DNA from: an uncultured bacterium | GTDB taxonomy: Bacteria > Actinomycetota > Coriobacteriia > Coriobacteriales > Coriobacteriaceae | Assembly (NCBI GenBank): GCA_905215195.1 | Contig: CAJMPF010000100.1 | Span: 1 to 6,632 of the forward strand | Direction: 5' to 3' | DNA: 6,632 nucleotides | Shown: positions 1 to 5,170 of the stretch, piece by piece | How positions within the stretch are numbered: the stretch's first letter is position 1 | Layout: every line of letters starts with the position of its first letter | Translations under genes and position numbers: made by a program | The notes under the pieces: model-generated | The model's input: the letters and a program-made list of their open reading frames with translations, nothing else | Told to the model about the DNA's origin: nothing | Database searches by the model: none

Positions 1-738
1 CGCCTTCTTGGAGGTGCCAGCGACGGGGTGCTGGAAGCGCGTGGGGTTGGTGGAGTTACCGGTGATCGAGATGTCGACGTTCTCGTGCCACATGATGGCA
101 ACGCCCTCGCGGACGTCGTCGGCGCCGTAGCAGTTGACGGCGGCGCGGGGACCATCGGAGTAGGGGATGGTCTCGACGACCTTGAGCTCGCCCGTGAAGT
201 AGTCGAACTGGGTCTTCACGTAGGTGAAGCCGTTGATGCGGGCGATGATCTGAGCAGCGTCCTTGCCCAGACCGTTGAGGATGACGCGCAGCGGCTTCTT
301 GCGAGCCTTGTTGGCGTTCAGAGCCAGGCCGATAGCACCCTCAGCGGCAGCGAAGGACTCGTGACCTGCCAGGAAGGCGAAGCACTCGGTGTCGTCGGAG
401 AGCAGCATAGCGCCCAGGTTGCCGTGGCCCAGACCGACCTTGCGGTCCTCGGCGACGGAGCCGGGAACGGTGAAGGCCTGGATGCCCTCGCCGATGATGG
501 CGGCAGCCTCAGAAGCGGACTTGGCGCCACGCTTGACAGCGAGAGCGCAACCGAGGGTGTAGGCCCACTCGGCGTTCTGGAAGGCGATGGACTGGGTGTT
601 GTTGACGATCTCACGCGGGTTGAAGCCCTTGTCGGTGCAGATCTGCAGAGCTTCCTCGAGGGAGGCGATGCCGTTGTCGGCGAGGCACTTGTTGATCTTG
701 TCAGCGCGGCGCTCGTAACCTTCGAACGTAACAGTCAT
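1..738 (-). CDS. GGGtGRT-family protein, 3' end cut by window edge
   Basis: The first 246 codons are present and the frame runs off the left edge without a stop. The protein resembles the family named GGGtGRT protein, which occurs beside a NifU-like scaffold gene in anaerobes; its biochemical role is not established to my knowledge. The naming motif would lie in the missing C-terminal part (I expect roughly 80-100 more residues), so it cannot be checked here. Visible features are an N-terminal helical region (MTVTFEGYERRADKINK), a Gly-rich stretch near residues 101-110 (VGLGHGNLGA), GHESFAAAEGAIGLALN at about 125-141, and a C-terminal portion with WHEN (217-220) and SITGNSTNPTR (224-234). Cysteines are at 18, 34, 64, 119 and 203. 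There is no signal peptide or membrane segment. The start follows a GGGAGGG ribosome site 8 nt upstream. It lies 18 bp after the scaffold gene, so the two are almost certainly cotranscribed and probably act together. Codon use is strongly C/G-ending, which suggests good expression. Confidence 0.85.
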   Translation of the reverse strand, partial: MTVTFEGYERRADKINKCLADNGIASLEEALQICTDKGFNPREIVNNTQSIAFQNAEWAYTLGCALAVKRGAKSASEAAAIIGEGIQAFTVPGSVAEDRKVGLGHGNLGAMLLSDDTECFAFLAGHESFAAAEGAIGLALNANKARKKPLRVILNGLGKDAAQIIARINGFTYVKTQFDYFTGELKVVETIPYSDGPRAAVNCYGADDVREGVAIMWHENVDISITGNSTNPTRFQHPVAGTSKKA

Positions 739-746
739 AGTTATTT

Positions 747-753
747 CCCTCCC
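747..753 (-). promoter_or_regulatory. Ribosome binding site of the GGGtGRT gene
   Basis: GGGAGGG on the minus strand, 8 nt before the ATG at 738. It lies inside the 18-bp gap between the two genes of this operon and fixes the start codon. Confidence 0.7.
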
Positions 754-756
754 TTT

Positions 757-1491
757 CTACTCGTGAACCGGGAACACGCTGGCGACGGAGTGAGTCTCCT
801 CGTCGGTGCGCGGGTCGATGTACTTGGCAGCGTTCTCCCACTGACCATAGTGGCCCATAGCGCCAGCGATGGCCTCCTCGGGGGTCTTGCCGGCCTTGAC
901 GGCGTCGGTGAACTTGCCGAGGTTCAGGAACTCGAATGCGATGATCTCGTTCTTGTCGTTGAGAGCCATGCGAGTGACGTAGCCCTGAGCGAGCTCGAGG
1001 TAACGAGCGCCCTTGGCCTTGGTGGCGAACATGGTGCCGACCTGAGAGCGAAGGCCCTTGCCGAGGTCGTCGAGGGAGGCGCCCACGGGCAGGCCGCCCT
1101 CGGAGAACGCGGTCTGGCTGCGGCCGTAAACGATCTGCAGGAAGATCTCGCGCATAGCAACGTTGATGGCGTCGCAGACGAGGTCGGTGTTGAGGGCCTC
1201 GAGGATGGTCTTGCCGATGAGGATCTCGGAAGCCATGGCTGCGGAGTGGGTCATGCCCGAGCAGCCGATGGTCTCAACGAGGGCCTCCTCGATGATGCCG
1301 TCCTTGACGTTCAGCGTGAGCTTGCAGGCGCCCTGCTGAGGTGCGCACCAACCCACACCGTGCGTAAGACCGGAGATGTCGGAAATCTCCTTAGCCTGGA
1401 CCCACTTGCCCTCCTCGGGGATGGGTGCGGGGCCGTGGTATGCACCCTTGGCAACGGGGCACATGTTCTCCACTTCCTGTGAGTACTGCAT
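757..1491 (-). CDS. NifU/IscU-like iron-sulfur scaffold protein paired with GGGtGRT protein
   Basis: A 244-residue soluble protein with an N-terminal IscU/NifU-N-like region (about residues 35-130) and a C-terminal part of about 110 residues that I do not recognise. The scaffold resemblance rests on GWCAPQQGACKLTL (47-60), a stretch of type GIIEEALVETIGCSG (65-79) and the following helix HSAAMAS. Cysteines are at 11, 49, 56, 77 and 106. C77 matches the second ligand cysteine of IscU. The canonical Cys-x-Asp of IscU/SufU is absent: C49 and C56 lie either side of where it would be. This is the type annotated beside GGGtGRT genes; a role in Fe-S or metal handling is inferred from the fold. The start at 1491 is chosen over an ATG at 1575 because an AGGAGAGG site precedes it and the 28 residues between look non-coding. 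The stop is 18 bp before the GGGtGRT gene, so the two form an operon. It is divergent from the transposase-like gene. Confidence 0.88.
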   Translation of the reverse strand: MQYSQEVENMCPVAKGAYHGPAPIPEEGKWVQAKEISDISGLTHGVGWCAPQQGACKLTLNVKDGIIEEALVETIGCSGMTHSAAMASEILIGKTILEALNTDLVCDAINVAMREIFLQIVYGRSQTAFSEGGLPVGASLDDLGKGLRSQVGTMFATKAKGARYLELAQGYVTRMALNDKNEIIAFEFLNLGKFTDAVKAGKTPEEAIAGAMGHYGQWENAAKYIDPRTDEETHSVASVFPVHE

Positions 1492-1492
1492 G

Positions 1493-1500
1493 CCTCTCCT
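1493..1500 (-). promoter_or_regulatory. Ribosome binding site deciding the scaffold start
   Basis: AGGAGAGG on the minus strand, ending 1 nt before the ATG at 1491. The wider purine tract GAGAGGAGAGG gives GGAG at a normal distance. It supports the shorter protein over the in-frame ATG at 1575, which has no such tract. Confidence 0.65.
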
Positions 1501-1526
1501 CTCTATCGTGTTGACGTCCCGTCTGG

Positions 1527-1566
1527 GGGTCGTGGCTGGCGATTGCCGGGCGACCCTTCGAAAGGG
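1527..1566 (-). promoter_or_regulatory. Structured leader of the scaffold/GGGtGRT operon
   Basis: Seen directly: arms 1527-1532 and 1551-1556 are perfectly complementary (GGGTCG/CGACCC on the minus strand) and enclose a second hairpin, 1536-1540 with 1545-1549, loop GATT. A competing hairpin, 1554-1558 with 1562-1566 (CCCTT/AAGGG), shares bases 1554-1556 with the first. The two cannot form together, so a switch is conceivable. It matches no riboswitch class that I recognise. Chance pairing in GC-rich DNA is a real alternative. Confidence 0.3.
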
Positions 1567-1584
1567 ACATGACATGCAGCCCCT

Positions 1585-1590
1585 ATAATA
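1585..1590 (-). promoter_or_regulatory. Possible -10 element of the scaffold/GGGtGRT operon
   Basis: TATTAT on the minus strand, about 95 bp before the scaffold start. The hexamer 17 bp upstream (CGAATA) is a poor -35. The same bases read TATAAT on the plus strand (1584-1589), but no -35 lies upstream on that strand either. The minus-strand reading is preferred because it points to a well-expressed operon with a leader of plausible length. Confidence 0.3.
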
Positions 1591-1649
1591 CCGCGAAATG
1601 CACGGAATATTCGGCGAACGGCTCAGTTTTCGTAGCGAGAAGTCCTGAA

Positions 1650-1663
1650 GTTTTAATTGAAAC
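1650..1663. repeat. Near-perfect 14-bp palindrome in the divergent intergenic region
   Basis: GTTTTAATTGAAAC is symmetric at 12 of 14 positions; one T/G pair breaks it. It is AT-rich in a GC-rich setting and lies between two divergent genes, where an operator could sit. No regulator is assigned. Confidence 0.3.
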
Positions 1664-1718
1664 GGTTTAACTCTATGTTCTGTGGTCGTGAGTTTCCGTA
1701 GAGGGGGTCCGTCTTGGG

Positions 1719-1746
1719 CAAGCTTTTGGTCCGCTCTTGCAAGCGT
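1719..1746. repeat. Left imperfect inverted repeat flanking the RAYT-like gene
   Basis: The segment starts with CAAGCTTTTG, whose exact reverse complement occurs at 2809-2818 beyond the gene. Past this core the two arms stay similar, with CGCT, TTGC and GCGT or GGCGT blocks in the same order: by my hand alignment about 22 identities, 4 mismatches and 3 gap positions. REP-associated transposases and other mobile elements are commonly bounded by such sequences. A chance match is not excluded, because the core contains the palindrome AAGCTT. Confidence 0.4.
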
Positions 1747-1770
1747 TGCAGTGGTTGACCTGTTGCAACG
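1744..1770. repeat. Hairpin upstream of the RAYT-like gene
   Basis: CGTTGCA (1744-1750) and TGCAACG (1764-1770) form a perfect 7-bp stem with a 13-nt loop that contains GGTTGACC. It abuts the left inverted repeat. It may be a REP-like recognition hairpin or part of the transposase leader. Confidence 0.35.
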
Positions 1771-1883
1771 GTGCCGTTCGCCGCCTGATTACTGCCTTTG
1801 GCCGCGCGAGTGTATTGTTTTGCGTGAATGTTTTGATGGCACGCTTCAATCGTGCTGTATTGGATGGCAAGCAGATCCCGGCG

Positions 1884-1890
1884 AAGGGAG
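1884..1890 (+). promoter_or_regulatory. Ribosome binding site deciding the RAYT-like start
   Basis: AAGGGAG, with GAAGG 7 nt before the ATG at 1895. The frame is open 71 codons further upstream, but that stretch has no family similarity, whereas residues after 1895 match the family N-terminus. Confidence 0.6.
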
Positions 1891-1894
1891 CGCC

Positions 1895-2758
1895 ATGCAG
1901 CGCGTTTGGAGAACGGTTACCGGCTTTTACCATGTCTGTGCCCGCGGTACGGGCAAGCAGCTCATCTTTGAGGGCGATGAAGACCGGTGGGAGTTTTTGG
2001 AGCTGATGCGCGAGTACTGCTGCGAGGAGGGTGTGACGGTTATCGCCTGGTGCCTTATGGGCAATCACGTGCATTTGGTGCTTACAGATTACGAGGACAG
2101 GATGAGCGCGGCGATGCACCGGTTGCTTTTGACGTACGCGCGGCGGTTCAATAAACGCACGGGGTGCACAGGGCATCTGTTCCAGAACCGTTGTGACCGG
2201 CTCTCGCGTACTGGGCGCGCGGGCTGCCTATTTCGTGAGCGTTTTGAGCGCCGCTCGCTCGATACCGACTGGCAGGTGATGGAGGCTATTCGCTCCGTAC
2301 ACGCCGATCCGCAGGAGGCGGGCGTTAGCCTAATCGAGCGTTATCCCTGGAGTAGCTTTGCGGAGCATTTGTGCGCTTACGACGGTGACGCGGCTGATGT
2401 CGCGAGGGGATTTTCTGATCCTTCTTGCGTGCTTGAGCTTTTTGGCTCTGCCGAGGGCTTTATTGCCTATTCGCTTTCGACGCCCGACGGCGGCGAGCCA
2501 GCGCTGGGCGATATGAAAGAGACAGAGTGGGAACGCCACGCCTTTGCCGACAAGATGGCGAAGAGTCTCGGGGTTCCGCTCAACGGGGTTAAAACTGCAC
2601 CGCCGGCGCAGCGCGATACCGTTATTGTTGGATTGAACAATGCCGGCTTTACGGTGCGCCAGATTGAGCGGTATACCGGGATTGGCAAAAGTACCGTCTC
2701 TCGTATCGTGCGCGCCCGCGCGCGAACGGCGATGCGGGCTGGCGGAAACGTGATGTAA
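1895..2758 (+). CDS. IS200-like / REP-associated (RAYT-type) HUH transposase-family protein, altered active site
   Basis: A 287-residue protein of the Y1 transposase fold. The N-terminus (VTGFYHVCARG) and WCLMGNHVHLVL (52-63) match the family; H58 and H60 are the HUH histidines. YARRFNKRTG follows at 81-90, then the FQGRF-like block, and YPWSSFAEH near 150-158. Family members make single-strand DNA breaks through a tyrosine in a helix reading like R-Y-I-H-x-N-P. Here the aligned segment is R-S-V-H-A-D-P (133-139), so S134 replaces that tyrosine; Y81 and Y150 are not in the expected position. Residues 87-103 and 104-120 are a diverged tandem copy of one 17-residue unit. The C-terminal part (about 241-275) has a clear helix-turn-helix (FTVRQIERYTGIGKSTVSRI), so specific DNA binding is likely. 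Codon use includes more T-ending codons than the Fe-S genes, consistent with acquisition or low expression. It may be an inactive or domesticated DNA-binding protein. Confidence 0.85.
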   Translation: MQRVWRTVTGFYHVCARGTGKQLIFEGDEDRWEFLELMREYCCEEGVTVIAWCLMGNHVHLVLTDYEDRMSAAMHRLLLTYARRFNKRTGCTGHLFQNRCDRLSRTGRAGCLFRERFERRSLDTDWQVMEAIRSVHADPQEAGVSLIERYPWSSFAEHLCAYDGDAADVARGFSDPSCVLELFGSAEGFIAYSLSTPDGGEPALGDMKETEWERHAFADKMAKSLGVPLNGVKTAPPAQRDTVIVGLNNAGFTVRQIERYTGIGKSTVSRIVRARARTAMRAGGNVM

Positions 2759-2772
2759 GGTCGCCTGTTCAC

Positions 2773-2806
2773 CGCAGTTGGGGTCGTCCATACGCCGCAA
2801 CCAGCG
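2773..2806. repeat. Imperfect hairpin downstream of the RAYT-like gene
   Basis: CGC-A-GTTG (2773-2780) can pair with CAAC-CA-GCG (2798-2806): 7 bp with a small internal bulge. It overlaps the right inverted repeat and has a counterpart hairpin next to the left repeat, so it may be a recognition structure for the transposase-like protein. Confidence 0.3.
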
Positions 2807-2818
2807 TTCAAAAGCTTG
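2792..2818. repeat. Right imperfect inverted repeat flanking the RAYT-like gene
   Basis: It ends with CAAAAGCTTG (2809-2818), the exact reverse complement of 1719-1728. The inward sequence is also partly conserved with the left arm. The two arms would bound a segment of about 1.1 kb holding the whole RAYT-like gene. Confidence 0.4.
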
Positions 2819-3170
2819 GTACGGTAACTGCACTTCTTAATATGCATAGAACAATCGTCATCTTGCATAAAATAACAGCTCAGTCCGGGTTTGCCCGTGC
2901 CTACCCCCGTCTGCGCCGTGCAAAAAACGGAGTTTTCAGCATCGTGGTGCTGTCGGCACTGCCGCAATCTTGCAACATACGGGTCCCGAAGCTATTTATG
3001 CCTTCCGATGCGCCTCCGAAGCGCATGTATGTGATCCCTGAGACCGCGATGCTTGTTCTAAAACACAATATATATGCGCCTGGAGACGTTGATTAACGCT
3101 TTCGATGCGTATACATACAGCTTGGCGTGCTGAATACTCGCAAAAATGTACGTTGCACCCTATGGGACCC

Positions 3171-3255
3171 GTCTGCGGCAGGCGCGAAGCGAGTCGGAGC
3201 TCAGCAGAACGGGGCTTGGCGCATTGCTTGGCGGGCCCGGGGCCCTGCCGCAGGC
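3171..3255. repeat. Inverted-repeat arms enclosing about 60 bp of GC-rich sequence
   Basis: CTGCGGCAGG (3173-3182) and CCTGCCGCAG (3244-3253) are perfect reverse complements. One wobble and one G-C pair extend the stem to 12 bp. Inside lie two copies of GCTTGGCG 12 bp apart (3214-3221, 3226-3233); a third copy is at 3120-3127. An alternative local hairpin (3230-3237 with 3241-3249, one bulged T) would compete with the outer stem. It could be a structured RNA or a REP-like element; neither can be decided from sequence alone. Confidence 0.35.
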
Positions 3256-3355
3256 CTTTGGTGCTGTGGAAAACGCCCGTGTTCGCGTCTGGCCGTGTGG
3301 TAAATGACAGACGGGGCTCCGGACGCGCTGATTTTGTGCGTTCGTGCTCATTAGG

Positions 3356-3385
3356 AAAAACAGAGCCGCCCGTATCGGGCGGCTC
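3356..3385 (-). terminator. Rho-independent terminator of the suf operon
   Basis: A perfect 10-bp GC-rich stem (3363-3372 with 3376-3385, loop TAT) is followed on the minus strand by TGTTTTT. It begins 32 bp past the sufU stop. The plus-strand side has no T run, so it serves the minus-strand operon only. Confidence 0.93.
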
Positions 3386-3417
3386 GGCAATCAAAAACCT
3401 TGGATTCGGAGCATACG

Positions 3418-3852
3418 CTACTGGTTAGCTTGCCCCTCGAGCATGCCGTCGAGGGTGCGCCAGGCGAGCTCGGCGCATTTGACGCGGGCGGGCATGTGCG
3501 AGATGTCTTGGAGCTGGGCGGCCTCGTCCAGGTCTTCCAGGTCCTCCTCGGAGAGCTGCTCGCCGCGGATCATGGCGAGGAAGAGCCCCGCCAGGCGACG
3601 AGCCTCCTCGACTGTCTCGCCAGTGATGAGGTCGGCCATGATGTCGGCGCTGGCCTGGCTGATGGCGCAACCGTGACCGGTAAATGAGGCTTCCTCGATA
3701 ACGCCGTTCTCGACGCGTAGTTGCAAGGTGAGCTCGTCGCCGCAGCTGGGGTTGATACCGTCGTGCTCGTGCGTGGGGGCATCCATCTCGTACTTGTAGT
3801 CGGGGTGCGAGTTGTGCTCCATAAACGTGGTGGAGGTGTACAGATTACCCAT
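3418..3852 (-). CDS. sufU: SufU, zinc-dependent sulfur-transfer protein of the SUF system
   Basis: A 144-residue cytosolic protein of the usual length. The SufU zinc set is complete: C37 and D39 in NPSCGDEL, C62 in GHGCAISQAS, and C126 in MPARVKCAELAWRTL. The acidic insert between the second and third cysteine (about residues 96-120, GEQLSEEDLEDLDE) is what separates SufU from IscU. In Gram-positive bacteria SufU takes persulfide sulfur from SufS by zinc-ligand exchange and passes it to the SufBCD scaffold; that role is family knowledge. The start overlaps the end of sufS by 8 nt (ATGGGTAA), with GGAG about 10 nt upstream, which implies translational coupling. It is the last gene of the operon, directly before the terminator. 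Confidence 0.95.
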   Translation of the reverse strand: MGNLYTSTTFMEHNSHPDYKYEMDAPTHEHDGINPSCGDELTLQLRVENGVIEEASFTGHGCAISQASADIMADLITGETVEEARRLAGLFLAMIRGEQLSEEDLEDLDEAAQLQDISHMPARVKCAELAWRTLDGMLEGQANQ

Positions 3853-5170
3853 TGAACGTGCTCCAAACGTGATGCAGGCCGGCGATGAACTTGTCGATGT
3901 CGGCCTTGTCGTTGTAGAAGGCCACGCTGGCGCGGCAGCAGGCGAGGTTCTCGACTCCCAGCCAGGTAAGCAGCGGCTGCGCGCAGTGGTGACCGGCGCG
4001 GATGCAGACGCCGTCCATGTCCATGATGCTCGCGACGTCGTGCGGGTGGATGCCCTTGACGTTAAAGCTCACGACCCCGTGGTGGTTGTCCCAGTAGATG
4101 GAGCCGATGATCTGGACAAAGTCGAGCTGCATGAGCTCGCCCATCAGGTAGTGGACGAGTGCCTGCTCGCGTGCCTGGATGTTTTCGTAGCCCACCGTGT
4201 TGACCAGGTAATCAAGCGCCGCACCCGTGGCGAAGATGCCGGCGGCGTCCTGCGTGCCGGCCTCGAACTTCTCGGGGACGGGCGCCCAGACGGCATCCTG
4301 CTCGGTGACCGAGTCGATCATCTCACCGCCGGTAAGCATGGGCGGCATGGCGTTGAGCAGGTCCATCTTGCCCCACAGCACGCCGATGCCCATGGGACCC
4401 ATGGCCTTGTGTGCGCTAAAGGCAAAGAAGTCGGCGCCCAGATCGGCCACGTTGACCGGCATGTGCGGCAGCGACTGCGCGCCGTCGACGACCAGATAGC
4501 CGCCGTACTTGTGCACGAGCTTGCCGAGGTTCTTGACCGGGTTCTCGACGCCCAGCACGTTGGAGACCTGACCCACGGCCAGAATCTTGGTCTTGGGACC
4601 CACCTTGGCCAGAACCTCCTCGGTGGTGAGCTGGCCGGTCTTGGTGGGATAGAGGTAGACGAGCTTGGCACCGGTCTCGCGGCAGACCTGCTGCCACGGG
4701 ATTAGGTTGGAGTGGTGCTCCATGATGGTGATGACGACCTCGTCGCCGGGCTCCAGCACCGTGGGCGCAAAGCTCTTGGCGACCAGGTTGAGTGACTCGC
4801 TGGTGTTGCGGGTGAAGACGACTTCGTTGGCCTGGGCGGCGCCGATGAGGTCGGCGATCTGCTGGCGGACCTTGGCGATGGCATCGGTGGCCTCGACGGA
4901 CAGCGAGTACAGGCCGCGCAGGGGGTTGGCGTTCATGCGCTGGTAGAAATCGCGTTCGGCGTCGAGCACGCAGGCGGGGCGCTGCGCGGTGGCGGCGCTA
5001 TCGAGGAAGGCGATCTCGGGATGCTGCTGGAACAGCGGGAACTGCGCCTTGTAGGGGTTAGTCTCGATGTCTACGGTAGGCCAACCGCGCGAAGCCTCGT
5101 CGCTGGCGTCGAGCTCCATGGGCTCGGGGGCGGTGCAGGTATCGCATTTAACGTGCTCGGTATCGATCAT
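3845..5170 (-). CDS. sufS: SufS, group II cysteine desulfurase
   Basis: A 441-residue PLP enzyme that converts L-cysteine to L-alanine and leaves a persulfide on its active cysteine for SufU. Visible residues are H152 in MEHHSN, D229 and Q232 in VVDGAQ, the PLP lysine K255 in FSAHK, and the catalytic C396 in RAGHHCAQPL. C411 and C412 flank the usual RAS motif. The family core starts near residue 38 (NPYKAQFPLF), so this protein carries an extra N-terminal tail of about 35 residues with C9-x-x-C12. The start is well supported: it overlaps the sufD stop as ATGA, and GAAGAGGAG stands 5 nt upstream. An internal ATG at codon 18 has no comparable site. The gene overlaps sufU by 8 nt. All catalytic residues are intact. 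Confidence 0.95.
   Translation of the reverse strand: MIDTEHVKCDTCTAPEPMELDASDEASRGWPTVDIETNPYKAQFPLFQQHPEIAFLDSAATAQRPACVLDAERDFYQRMNANPLRGLYSLSVEATDAIAKVRQQIADLIGAAQANEVVFTRNTSESLNLVAKSFAPTVLEPGDEVVITIMEHHSNLIPWQQVCRETGAKLVYLYPTKTGQLTTEEVLAKVGPKTKILAVGQVSNVLGVENPVKNLGKLVHKYGGYLVVDGAQSLPHMPVNVADLGADFFAFSAHKAMGPMGIGVLWGKMDLLNAMPPMLTGGEMIDSVTEQDAVWAPVPEKFEAGTQDAAGIFATGAALDYLVNTVGYENIQAREQALVHYLMGELMQLDFVQIIGSIYWDNHHGVVSFNVKGIHPHDVASIMDMDGVCIRAGHHCAQPLLTWLGVENLACCRASVAFYNDKADIDKFIAGLHHVWSTFNG

Larger units (their letters stand above)
2759..3351. other. Intergenic stretch without a credible gene
   Basis: About 590 bp between the RAYT-like stop and the suf terminator. Open frames exist on both strands but have no ribosome site, cross other structures or resemble nothing I know. 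No tRNA, rRNA, tmRNA or RNase P signature was seen. It contains the right inverted repeat, several hairpins and an AT-rich patch (3058-3075), as listed separately. The weak hairpin CCGT/ACGG at 2916-2930 followed by AGTTTT is the only terminator-like site on the plus strand and is too poor to call. Confidence 0.6.

Noticed and set aside
28..1482. A 484-codon plus-strand open frame opposite the scaffold and GGGtGRT genes
   Set aside because: It spans both real genes and their gap on the opposite strand. It is a product of strong C/G third-position bias, which removes antisense stops, and its residue make-up is unlike a real protein.
1492..1575. 28-residue N-terminal extension of the scaffold protein
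   Set aside because: There is no ribosome site at 1575, the sequence coincides with leader hairpins, and a strong site precedes the ATG at 1491.
1682..1894. Upstream 71-codon extension of the RAYT-like frame
   Set aside because: It has no ribosome site and no family similarity, and it runs through the inverted repeat and hairpin. The ATG at 1895 has a ribosome site and begins where the family similarity begins.
3031..3062. T-box-like GACCGCG stretch
   Set aside because: The diagnostic TGGNACCGCG antiterminator bulge and specifier hairpin are absent, and no aminoacyl-tRNA or amino-acid gene follows.
3046..3080. AT-rich TATATAT patch as a promoter
   Set aside because: No acceptable -35 at 16-18 bp on either strand, and no gene in a sensible position downstream.
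2842..3096. 84-codon plus-strand frame in the large intergenic region
   Set aside because: No ribosome site precedes it, and its composition and content resemble no protein I know.
2996..3394. 132-codon minus-strand frame
   Set aside because: It starts upstream of, and reads through, the suf terminator stem, and it has no ribosome site.
3105..3428. 107-codon plus-strand frame
   Set aside because: No ribosome site; it covers the inverted-repeat region and the terminator and ends inside the sufU 3' end.
3812..4705. 297-codon plus-strand frame opposite sufS
   Set aside because: It lies wholly antisense to an intact sufS with all catalytic residues; it is a codon-bias shadow, as is the frame at 5890-6588.
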